NCBI GenBank assembly: GCA_944321525.1
Contig: CALULQ010000016.1
Location: forward strand, 17,123-81,122
DNA from: an uncultured Paraprevotella sp.
GTDB taxonomy: Bacteria; Bacteroidota; Bacteroidia; Bacteroidales; Bacteroidaceae
Direction of reading: 5' to 3'
DNA: 64,000 nucleotides
In this document: positions 23,401 to 30,745 of the stretch, one piece after another
How positions within the stretch are numbered: the first letter of the stretch is position 1
Layout: every line of letters starts with the position of its first letter
Position numbers and translations under genes: made by a program
The notes under the pieces: model-generated
What the model was told of the DNA's origin: nothing
Database searches by the model: none
What the model saw: only the letters and a program-made list of their open reading frames with translations

Positions 23401-23658
23401 ATGAGTACTGCGACAGAGAGGAAACAGACCGCTTTCCGGCTCAGCACGGCTCTTGTGGAGCGTCTGCGTATTGAAGCCAAGCGTGAGAACCGAAGCCTTA
23501 ACAACCTCGTCGAGGTTCTACTTACAGAGTCTCTTGACCGCCGTTCAAATCCGGAAACAATAGCGGCTATTGAGGAGGCACGCTCTGGCAAGTATGCAGG
23601 CGAGCTTGATGCGAGTAGCTTCAAAGCATTCATGAAATCTGTCAATGCGATAGACTGA
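23401..23658 (+). CDS. RHH-type antitoxin
   Basis: This 85-residue protein has a ribbon-helix-helix N-terminus (KQTAFRLSTALVERLRIEAK followed by RENRSLNNLVEVLL) and a C-terminal tail expected to wrap the toxin. The organisation (antitoxin first, toxin start overlapping its stop by one base in TGATG) is that of RelB/DinJ-like modules. It should dimerise, bind its own promoter and neutralise the downstream toxin. Confidence 0.82.
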   Translation: MSTATERKQTAFRLSTALVERLRIEAKRENRSLNNLVEVLLTESLDRRSNPETIAAIEEARSGKYAGELDASSFKAFMKSVNAID

Positions 23659-23927
23659 TGAGGAAGCTCCATTATTCTACCGCTGCAAAAAAGGACTTGA
23701 AACGGTATAGGAACAATCTCCGTAAGATGAGGTCCTTGTTTGAAGTCCTGCAATATCTTCTCAACGATGAACCTCTCCCGGCGAATTATCTTCGTCACCG
23801 CCTTCTCGGTCAATATGCCGGATGTTGGGAATGTCATGTTGAGAACGATTTTCTCCTCGTATGGATTGACGATGATGCAGAAATCATTGATATTGTGCGC
23901 ATTGGCACACACTCCGAACTTTTTTAA
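23658..23927 (+). CDS. YafQ/RelE family toxin (ribosome-dependent mRNA interferase)
   Basis: This 89-residue protein has the YafQ pattern: a KKDLKRYRNN-type N-terminal helix, LPANYLRHRLLGQYAGCWECHV (key residues His and Arg in the middle), and a C-terminal VRIGTHSELF with the catalytic-type His. Family members cleave mRNA on the ribosome. It directly overlaps its antitoxin gene. A fragment of a second antitoxin gene follows 8 bases later. Confidence 0.85.
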   Translation: MRKLHYSTAAKKDLKRYRNNLRKMRSLFEVLQYLLNDEPLPANYLRHRLLGQYAGCWECHVENDFLLVWIDDDAEIIDIVRIGTHSELF

Positions 23928-23935
23928 ACGAATTA

Positions 23936-24001
23936 TGAATACATTGAATTATAAAGGATATATCAGTTCAGTGGCTTTCAGAGAAAAAGACAACGTGCCC
24001 C
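23936..24001 (+). pseudogene. hicB antitoxin fragment (N-terminal ~21 codons)
   Basis: MNTLNYKGYISSVAFREKDN resembles the N-terminal beta-strands of HicB antitoxins. The similarity stops at about 24000, where antisense transposase sequence begins. It looks like a toxin-antitoxin gene cut by an insertion sequence, of which only remnants remain. The open frame continues to 24123 but reads the back of the transposase. Confidence 0.5.
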
Positions 24002-24347
24002 TACCGAGTCATTCGAAATTTAGCGAGGAAGCCATACAACACAACAATTCTGAACAGAAAGAACTTTTTGTCCACGACTCCATGCAAATTTGCCCTGAAG
24101 AGTTTGATTTTGGCATTGAATGATTCGGCAGCTGTGTTTGATGCTCTGTTGTTATAGCTGTTATCCACCTTGCTATACCACTTGGCCATGCTCAACCGTG
24201 GGGCATCCTTAATGGTATTCTTTGAGAATATCATCCTCAATGAGCGGGGCAAGCCATAAGCCATTTTGATGTCAGAATACTCCCCGAAGAGGATTTTAGC
24301 CCTTTCCTTTGGAAAAGCGGAACGGCGATAGGGCTTACCCGCTGAAA
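24001..24347 (-). pseudogene. ISL3-type transposase C-terminal remnant
   Basis: The minus strand reads KPYRRSAFPKERAKILFGEY, then IFSKNTIKDAPRLSMAKWY, then SNTAAESFNAKIKLFRANL and FFLFR. This matches the C-terminal part of DDE transposases of the ISL3/IS204 group as I remember them. A segment of about 25-30 residues that normally lies between AKWYSKV and NRASN seems deleted, and the N-terminal half is missing. No terminal inverted repeats were recognised. Confidence 0.6.
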
Positions 24348-24674
24348 AAGCACAGCAAGGCTATGAGGAAACAGCATCTATACATAAGCTATATTTTGAA
24401 CTGTTCAATCCCGCTCGTTTTATCAAGGTATATTTTATATTTTCCGCATTAATGCTCGTTTTTTGCCATTCGTATTTTATATCCTTGCATCAAAAATCGA
24501 ACGCCCGGCTTATCTCTGCCACATCATCTCGCATTTGGGCAAAAGGATGATGATTACCCTTGTGGACCAGTGCAGGGTCGGCAAACGCTATATGTTGGTG
24601 AACCGTGGCGTGAACTGCACAAGAGCAACCATAACTTTCTAATTAGAAATGCCTAATGATTCCGAATTTTATAC
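24348..24674. other. Non-coding or decayed stretch
   Basis: There is no convincing gene. A short frame around 24490-24640 reads YLCHIISHLGKRMMITLVDQ followed by CRVGKRYMLVNRGVNC, which looks like a piece of some protein but matches nothing I can name. Probably debris of the mobile element that left the transposase remnant. Confidence 0.3.
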
Positions 24675-24682
24675 TACCTTTG
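24675..24682 (+). promoter_or_regulatory. -7 promoter element of the DUF4365-like gene
   Basis: TACCTTTG is a consensus match placed about 32 bases before the ATG at 24714. Confidence 0.6.
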
Positions 24683-24713
24683 GACCGAGAATGAACCGAA
24701 CAAGAACCACAAC

Positions 24714-25715
24714 ATGAATTATCCCCAATATACACCGTCGAACAGGACCGCGCGCGAGGGCTTCAACATATTAACGGAAATCGTGGAAAGGGAATTAGGA
24801 TGGATTGTCAGACCCAACCACAAAGAAAACGACTTTGGCATTGATGCCTATCTGGACATCACCGTGCATGAGTTCGTCACGGGGAAATCCATTGCCGTGC
24901 AAATCAAGTCGGGCGACAGTTATTTCAAGGAATGCGACAAGGATTTTTGGACGTTCACCGGCGAAAAGAAACACCTGAACTATTACTTGAACCATGACAT
25001 CCCCGTGGTCATTATCCTCGTCGACACCCACAGCAAGACAGCATATTGGGAAGTATGCAAGGTGGAATATATCAATTTCATAAGCGACACCTCATGGGCG
25101 CTGCCCATCCCCAAGCGGCAACAAATAAACAATGCCCAGAAAGAAAAACTGATGCGGTACGTCTCAAAAAACATAGACTACGTGTCTCATTATGAATCTT
25201 ATTGGCAAGGAAACGAAATTCTGTCAGACCGCGACTATATCTGCATCATCGTGGAGGAAGATGACATCAAAAGAAAAAACTACAAGCACTTGGCCGAGCT
25301 GATAAACAGAATCAGTTCCAACAAAATGCTTTTATCGCGCTATAAGGAACACATTGACATAGGCATACAAGGATACGACGACGACACCAGGGAACTATGT
25401 GAAATAGAAGAAGTGCGTGACTGGATAAGGGATGTATTTGCCCACGTGCCTGGATTAAGCTATTTCCTCGTGAACTCCGGCAAACCCCATTTCCTGAAAA
25501 ATTTCTTCCTGTCGAACATTCAAGGTTCAATCACAACGGCTGCCAGAAATGGAGGACGATTTTTCATACACTACACACCGGAAGAAATAGAGAAGATCCT
25601 GACCATTTTGTTTTCCGACCTAAATTATTTCACCCGCCGGTTCGACATTGGAGAAGACGTAAACGGCAAGATTACGAGGAACATCGTAGAATGTCTTATA
25701 GGAAAAAGGCTTTGA
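24714..25715 (+). CDS. DUF4365-like protein (putative PD-(D/E)XK fold)
   Basis: In this 333-residue protein the first ~150 residues contain ENDFGIDAYLDI (about 37-48) and IAVQIKSGDSYF (about 60-71). This is the Asp...Gln-x-Lys arrangement of the DUF4365 branch of PD-(D/E)XK-like proteins. The remaining ~180 residues are unassigned. DUF4365 proteins occur alone or fused in accessory and defence regions, but no biochemical activity can be claimed here. It stands alone with its own promoter between transposase debris and the capsule locus. Confidence 0.7.
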   Translation: MNYPQYTPSNRTAREGFNILTEIVERELGWIVRPNHKENDFGIDAYLDITVHEFVTGKSIAVQIKSGDSYFKECDKDFWTFTGEKKHLNYYLNHDIPVVIILVDTHSKTAYWEVCKVEYINFISDTSWALPIPKRQQINNAQKEKLMRYVSKNIDYVSHYESYWQGNEILSDRDYICIIVEEDDIKRKNYKHLAELINRISSNKMLLSRYKEHIDIGIQGYDDDTRELCEIEEVRDWIRDVFAHVPGLSYFLVNSGKPHFLKNFFLSNIQGSITTAARNGGRFFIHYTPEEIEKILTILFSDLNYFTRRFDIGEDVNGKITRNIVECLIGKRL

Positions 25716-25785
25716 GTATACCCGTAAACCGCGGGCAAGGAGTAATATAAAATTGGACAAAGAATGTTACTCAATACTCAAAGCC
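25708..25785. repeat. 12-base inverted repeat around the 3' end of the DUF4365-like gene
   Basis: GGCTTTGAGTAT (25708-25719, containing the stop codon) is perfectly complementary to ATACTCAAAGCC (25774-25785). GAGTAA/TTACTC is nested inside. It could be a long-loop terminator or a structured 3' UTR. The sequence from here to 26070 shows no gene. Confidence 0.5.
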
Positions 25786-26071
25786 ATGCACAAAAGTACG
25801 AAAAATCCATCAAAACACGTAGCCTTTCGGCACAAAATATGGCCGCAGCCGCATGTTTGTCTCCCGGCACCCACGAACACCACTCTTATCAGACGGCTCA
25901 TCACACAAAAGTCTTTGCAATTCATCTTTACACGTCCATTGGTCTAGGACATTAAATAAGTTTCCACAAACTTCCTCTCACCCTTTGTCACGGAAAGAAC
26001 GAGGAAGACCCACCAAAAGGTAATTGACGATATTTTTCGTAAAGAAGATTCGTAAGAATGTTCGACGCTGT

Positions 26072-26263
26072 ATAGTATGAAGCGGCGAACACGTTGCAAA
26101 GATAACAAAAAGATTTAGTACAGAGACGTTTATAGCAAAGAATTTTCAAGATTAACATTCGTGTTTTCGTAATTAAATGCCATTTGTTCGACAGATTTCG
26201 AAAAACGCTCATTTCTACTCGTTGATTTTCAATCCGCTGCAATGTGTTGCCGCTTCATACTAT
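26072..26263. promoter_or_regulatory. Invertible promoter of the capsule locus, in OFF orientation
   Basis: Inverted repeats of 26-27 bases (left 26072-26098, right 26238-26263) match except for one inserted G and one mismatch. They share ATAGTATGAAGCGGC at the outer ends and TTGCA at the inner ends. They bracket about 139 bases. The only clear -7 element inside is TATCTTTG on the minus strand (26097-26104), pointing away from the capsule genes. Inverting the segment would point it at the NusG-like gene about 300 bases downstream. This is the layout of phase-variable Bacteroides capsule promoters. Confidence 0.75.
26097..26104 (-). promoter_or_regulatory. -7 element inside the invertible segment
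   Basis: Minus-strand TATCTTTG followed by CAACG overlaps the inner edge of the left inverted repeat. In the present orientation it fires leftwards, towards 25.8 kb. Confidence 0.6.
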
Positions 26264-26329
26264 CAAACGACAGTAAAACGGCAAGGCCGAAAAGGCTTAA
26301 TTAGTTAAATAATAAACACTTGTGATATG

Positions 26330-26566
26330 GGAGCATTTCACTCTAAGACGCATGGCGTTTTGCTCTTCCCGTCACATAACAACGGTAGCCCATTGCTGCT
26401 GAGATTCGTCCAGAATACTACCGTTAGACCTGAAATAAGGTGCTCCGGAGCTCTCACGCGATTGTCGTGAGAGGAACGTGAAGAACGCGCTTTTTCTTGA
26501 CAATATCTCCAAGGGACGCTTGCCCTATCAACGGTCCCCCCACCCCTTTAACTCCTTAATATATAT
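26330..26566 (+). promoter_or_regulatory. Structured leader of the capsule operon
   Basis: At least three hairpins can be drawn: AGACGC/GCGTTT near 26346-26360, ACGGTAG (26392-26398) with CTACCGT (26418-26424), and CTCTCACG (26451-26458) with CGTGAGAG (26466-26473). In Bacteroides capsule operons such leaders are the site where UpxY-type NusG-like proteins prevent premature termination. Here the NusG-like gene follows directly. Confidence 0.5.
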
Positions 26567-28066
26567 ATGTCCGACAAACTCAACCATGTGGATTTCCATT
26601 GGTACGTCATGCGTACCCGGCCTCACCGGGAAAGCAAGCTGGTGGAGCTTTTGGAACAGCAAAAGGCGAAGACCAAGAACATTCTTGAAATCTACGCGCC
26701 AACCCACACCACTGTCAATGTGCACTGCAAGGGTACCGACAAGCAGGCACCTCTCTTTGCGGGAGTCGTGTTCGTGCTCTCCACGCAGAAAACATTGATG
26801 GACTTCATCAAGGAACACCCACTGGAGGGCGACGTGCAATATGAACGTAAAAAGGAAGGGGGAGAAAAGGCATGCATGCGCGTAATCCCCGAAGACCAGA
26901 TGCGCGCTTTTCGCGACTACAACGAAAACTATGCCGACAAGGTGATCATACTCGAACGTCCATACACGGACTATGCCTTCAACGCCAAAGCGGGCGAACC
27001 CAACGAAATCGTGCGCGTTGTCGACGGCCCGCTGGCAGGATGCGAGGGCTACGTCTGCCGTTTCCGGCGCGAAAAGCGTCTGGTATTCCAAGTGCGCGGC
27101 TTCGAACCGGGCAGCTGCCTCACCGTTTCCTACCCCAACGTCTGGGACTTGCACGTGGTGCGCCTGCACAACACGGAGAACGACCGGTTATCTGTCGGCA
27201 CGGAGAAAGGACGCGCCGTGGATGCCCTTGCCGGCATCCTGCAAGCCTGCGGCTATGGCGAACAGACGCTTCCCATGTTTCACGGCATCATAGACCATCT
27301 GGTGGCCAAGCCCTCGCTGACCGCCCTCTGTAAAGACCTGCGCAAGAAGGGAGAAGTCGCCCTGAGCACGCGCCTGTCGCAAATGGGAGCCAACGAAGCG
27401 GAACTTGTCATCAACCTCGCACGCTACGAACACGACAACCCGGGATACGTGAAGGCCAATTGGAGAAAGCTCACGCTCCGCCCGTTCCTCACCCCGACAT
27501 CGGGGGTGGAAATGGAAACGGGCAAGGACGAAACGGAGCTCCGGCACAAGGACTTCACCGAAATCATCCGAAAGGTTGACATCAAGGAAGAAGTCTATGA
27601 CCCCGCCAAGGAAAAGGACGGCTCCGTTACCACCACATATTTTGCACATATAGGCATCATGCGGCACTCAGACGGCCATATCCTCTTCGCCAATTGGGAC
27701 GGCTTCCTCCGCGAATACTTCCTGACGGGCGGGAAGGCCAACGAGAAGCTGGTTGGCGGAACCGTCCGAACGACTCATGACGGCGGAATGCCCCACACGG
27801 AAAAAGAAAAGCTCATCGAATCTTTCCGCAACTACGCTCCCACCCTATACAAGGTATTGACGGATGCAGAGTCGGCCGTGAAAGCCTTGCCGGATTTCGC
27901 AACAGGCGAAGACACCATGAACGTGATGGCGATAACGGCCACCGACCTTGAACGCGGAAAAGACGAATTGATAAGAACCTGCATCAATATCTGCACGGAA
28001 ATCAACACCACCGCGCACCTCGCTATATGGCGAAGGTATTTGCGGACGGTATGGCTGCACGTCTGA
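26567..28066 (+). CDS. Long NusG-like antitermination protein (UpxY-like N-terminus)
   Basis: In this 499-residue protein the N-terminal ~140 residues follow the NusG NGN pattern (HWYVMRTRPHRESKLVELLE, then ILEIYAPTHTT, then PLFAGVVFVL). A KOW-like segment follows (PNEIVRVVDGPLAGCEGYVC, about 146-165). UpxY proteins, which NusG-like genes at capsule promoters usually encode, are only about 170-180 residues, so some 300 C-terminal residues are extra and match nothing I know. Its position, first after an invertible promoter and leader, argues for a role in transcription elongation through the locus. The gene is G+C-rich, unlike the glycan genes it precedes. Confidence 0.75.
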   Translation: MSDKLNHVDFHWYVMRTRPHRESKLVELLEQQKAKTKNILEIYAPTHTTVNVHCKGTDKQAPLFAGVVFVLSTQKTLMDFIKEHPLEGDVQYERKKEGGEKACMRVIPEDQMRAFRDYNENYADKVIILERPYTDYAFNAKAGEPNEIVRVVDGPLAGCEGYVCRFRREKRLVFQVRGFEPGSCLTVSYPNVWDLHVVRLHNTENDRLSVGTEKGRAVDALAGILQACGYGEQTLPMFHGIIDHLVAKPSLTALCKDLRKKGEVALSTRLSQMGANEAELVINLARYEHDNPGYVKANWRKLTLRPFLTPTSGVEMETGKDETELRHKDFTEIIRKVDIKEEVYDPAKEKDGSVTTTYFAHIGIMRHSDGHILFANWDGFLREYFLTGGKANEKLVGGTVRTTHDGGMPHTEKEKLIESFRNYAPTLYKVLTDAESAVKALPDFATGEDTMNVMAITATDLERGKDELIRTCINICTEINTTAHLAIWRRYLRTVWLHV

Positions 28067-28094
28067 TAACGTCCAACGTCCTATTGACAACCAC

Positions 28095-29210
28095 GTGACC
28101 ATGCACACAATCGGCGGATTCAGCTCCGAATGGCAAAAACGGCACTACTTTCCAATAGACCAGAGCTGCGACACGCCTTTCTATTACGAGGTTTACACCC
28201 GCTTGCGGGACATTGCGGAAAAAAGCGCCGGACGTCCGGATGAGAGTTGCCTGTTCCACCTCCTGATGTACATCGAAAACTCCGCCTCTGTCGGCATCGA
28301 CGGCTGCTACGAGCGGTTGTACCGCAGCCTGGGCGATTTGGTGAGACATTGGTGCAAGTTGATGGAAATGGACGCCAACGGCATCGCGCGCATTCAGGAA
28401 ATTGCGACCCAAGCCGTGGCAGACGCTCCCGCAAGCAGCCTGCAACGATGGATAGAGGAAAGTGTGCTTTCGGGCGATTTCTTCAGACTGAAGGAAGTGG
28501 CCTTGTTCTTCTCCAGGCAAGACGCGACGCTTAGCCTGATTTATCCCAACTTGAAATATCGGGAGGAAGTTTATGCCGGACTCACCGGCCACGACAAAAA
28601 GACAGCACGGGAAATGCTCTGGACAGACCTGGCGTTCAACTGGCGGGACAAAAAAGGTCAAACCTTGTTGGAAAAGCTGGCAGAACGGTTTGACGCGATA
28701 ACCGAAGAAAGCAACGTACCGGACCGCCTGAAAAGCGTTCAACCGGAACGATTGGAGGCCTATTTGGCCGGAGGTTCCGGAGTAAAAGAACGGCTGACCT
28801 TAACGGGAAAGGACGGACGTGTGTTCGAGGACGTTGTATGCCCCACCCCGCTTCCGGAGGACCGTCAACAGCTTTGCTATATTGGACAACTGGCTACATA
28901 TCTCGGCACGACTTACCTGAACGGACCGGGACGGTGGGACGACATGACAATGTACGACAGCTGGGACGGCGACACCTTGTGGAAAAGCATTGAAGCGGAC
29001 GAGAAGGAGGATGCGACGGCCTCTTTCTTCACCACGCCATCCGGCAAGGACGTCTGCCTCTACGACGACCTCTACGTCTACCACGACGGGACGGACGGCG
29101 GCTATCCTGACGAGTTCGGCATCTATCGGGACGAGCCCAACCTTTTTGATTTCCTGGAATGGCTGAAGCCTGTGGAAAGCGGTTCTGGGGACAGGGCACG
29201 TTGGCCGTGA
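28095..29210 (+). CDS. Unknown protein, second gene of the NusG-like trio
   Basis: This is a 371-residue soluble protein from GTG 28095 (or ATG 28101, two codons later). I recognise no domain. It has mostly helical N-terminal sequence, then an acidic, aromatic-rich C-terminus (CLYDDLYVYHDGTDGGYPDE). It starts 28 bases after the NusG-like gene and is followed by the recombinase-like gene, whose possible upstream starts overlap it. Base composition matches the NusG-like gene, which suggests the three travelled together. Confidence 0.65.
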   Translation: MTMHTIGGFSSEWQKRHYFPIDQSCDTPFYYEVYTRLRDIAEKSAGRPDESCLFHLLMYIENSASVGIDGCYERLYRSLGDLVRHWCKLMEMDANGIARIQEIATQAVADAPASSLQRWIEESVLSGDFFRLKEVALFFSRQDATLSLIYPNLKYREEVYAGLTGHDKKTAREMLWTDLAFNWRDKKGQTLLEKLAERFDAITEESNVPDRLKSVQPERLEAYLAGGSGVKERLTLTGKDGRVFEDVVCPTPLPEDRQQLCYIGQLATYLGTTYLNGPGRWDDMTMYDSWDGDTLWKSIEADEKEDATASFFTTPSGKDVCLYDDLYVYHDGTDGGYPDEFGIYRDEPNLFDFLEWLKPVESGSGDRARWP

Positions 29211-29278
29211 TTCAGAAGCCATTAGCACAAGAGCGAAGAGTGGTGAACAACGAACAAGAGAAAGTGCGAACAACAGCC

Positions 29279-30082
29279 ATGCCATTACCCGCGGAAAACA
29301 GGAGCGATTTCATCGCCTACACCCACACCCGCATTGGGGAAATGCAGAACAAGGGACGGTTCGATGCCGCAAACAAGCTGAATATGTATCTCCGGAAATT
29401 CGTCACCTTTCTGGGCAAGAACGAGATTCCCTTCAAAGATTTCGACTCGTTGCTGATACGGAACTACCACACTTGGCTGAAAAACCAGGAATTGGGGCGG
29501 AACACCGTTTCGCTCTATATCCGCAACCTGAAGCGGGTGTATCGGTTGGCTGTTGCGGACGGCATGACCGATGAATGCCACCCGTTCCAAGGAGTCGACG
29601 TAAGCTACCATGCGAAGAAACACCGGAACAGGCTCACCCCCAAGGAAGTGGCGCAGTTGTGCCATCTGGACGTAAGCGGGCTTCACCCTTCTGTCGTTTT
29701 TGCCCGCGACCTCTTCCTTTTCGCCGTATTCGCAAAAGGCATGACAGGCGGCGACTTGTTTTATCTTACGCAAGACAACATCAAAGGCAATCGCCTGACC
29801 TACATATCGAGAGCCACCGGAAAGGAAGAATCCATCCCTTGGAATTCTTTCTTACAAGAGATAGTGGACAAACATGCCCAACCGGGCACGCCCCACCTGT
29901 TCCCGATTATAACGGCGGAGAAGCCGGAGGAACAATGGCGCCAGCATTGCGCCGCCATCCACACCATCAACCGGAACCTGAAAAAGGTTGGCCGGATGAT
30001 GGGCCTGTCCTTCCCCTTGACCCTGACCGTGGCCCGCCACTCATGGAACATGCAACGACAAGAGATTAACGATGGAGCGTAA
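29279..30082 (+). CDS. Truncated tyrosine recombinase lacking catalytic residues
   Basis: This 267-residue protein has the SAM-like core-binding domain (ANKLNMYLRKFVTFLG, then NTVSLYIRNLKRVYRLAVAD) and most of the catalytic domain of Bacteroidetes phage-integrase-type recombinases. In active relatives the catalytic Arg sits in RGM..VD. Here the string is AKGMTGGDLFYL, so it is Lys. The KTG lysine of the beta-hairpin is replaced (SRATGKEES). ARHSW is kept, but the protein stops about 13 residues later, losing the final His/Trp and the Tyr nucleophile. Other frames do not restore them. ATG 29279 is chosen, since earlier starts overlap the preceding gene. Confidence 0.75.
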   Translation: MPLPAENRSDFIAYTHTRIGEMQNKGRFDAANKLNMYLRKFVTFLGKNEIPFKDFDSLLIRNYHTWLKNQELGRNTVSLYIRNLKRVYRLAVADGMTDECHPFQGVDVSYHAKKHRNRLTPKEVAQLCHLDVSGLHPSVVFARDLFLFAVFAKGMTGGDLFYLTQDNIKGNRLTYISRATGKEESIPWNSFLQEIVDKHAQPGTPHLFPIITAEKPEEQWRQHCAAIHTINRNLKKVGRMMGLSFPLTLTVARHSWNMQRQEINDGA

Positions 30083-30745
30083 ACGGGAAGCCGACGGCGG
30101 AAATTCTGTCTTGGCCCATGGATTTAGGAAGTCCGTCTTTTGTTGTGCGGCAAGCGTTTTTCGCTTGTGCGGAAGGCAACAATTTTCCTTGCGGAAAGCA
30201 AACAACGGCAGTGCGGACGGACGATTTAGGGAAGCCCATAAGCCCCCCGCCCTCCTCCACCCGCTACAGGAAGTTTTTCCAAAAAAGGGTTCGCACCCTT
30301 CATACACGTTGGCATTCAAGCAGATAAGGTGAACCCTTACCCGCACAAGGGTTCACACAGGGTTCACACAGGGTTCACACAATATGCGTTCCATTCATTG
30401 ATATTCAACCCATTGCGGTGAAACCTCTATTCCACGAGCATTCTTGGATCAAGGAGAAAGCTCATGCACACCGGTGAATACCATGTTTCACCACATTCTA
30501 TTGATATTCAACAAGTATGAACACTTGAATAAGAATAGGACAAACGCTCCGAATTGGAAGATATTTGCTGAAAACGACCGCTCACGCTCCGGATTCGGCC
30601 TCGTGTCCGCCACGTCCCCCGCAACGAACTGCAAAAAGGAAAGACATAAACAGCCTCCCCGCGAAGCGGTAACTTTTATCAATGCTACTTTAAATTTTGC
30701 CAGCCCCGGGGAGAGCTGTTTTCAAGGAAGACAAAACATAAATTC
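30083..30745. other. Gene-free gap between recombinase-like gene and ugd
   Basis: No convincing gene lies here. It holds a hairpin with tandem direct repeats at 30329-30380, a 13-base direct repeat ATTGATATTCAAC (30397-30409 and 30500-30512) and an 8-base inverted repeat GGTGAAAC/GTTTCACC (30417-30424 and 30485-30492). No consensus -7 element directly upstream of ugd was found, so the glycan genes may depend on the upstream invertible promoter. Confidence 0.5.
30329..30380. repeat. Hairpin with three tandem 11-base 3' arms
   Basis: GTGAACCCTT (30329-30338) pairs with AAGGGTTCAC (30347-30356). The right arm belongs to three perfect head-to-tail copies of AGGGTTCACAC (30348-30380), each of which could compete for the single left arm. 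It could be an attenuator, a protein-binding iteron or a replication relic. Confidence 0.7.

Noticed and set aside
25988..26242. Small minus-strand open frame in the invertible segment
   Set aside because: It spans the inverted repeat and promoter. No family pattern, and the composition is non-coding.
30066..30346. Small open frames after the recombinase-like gene on both strands
   Set aside because: None restores the missing C-terminus of the recombinase, and none looks like a protein family.
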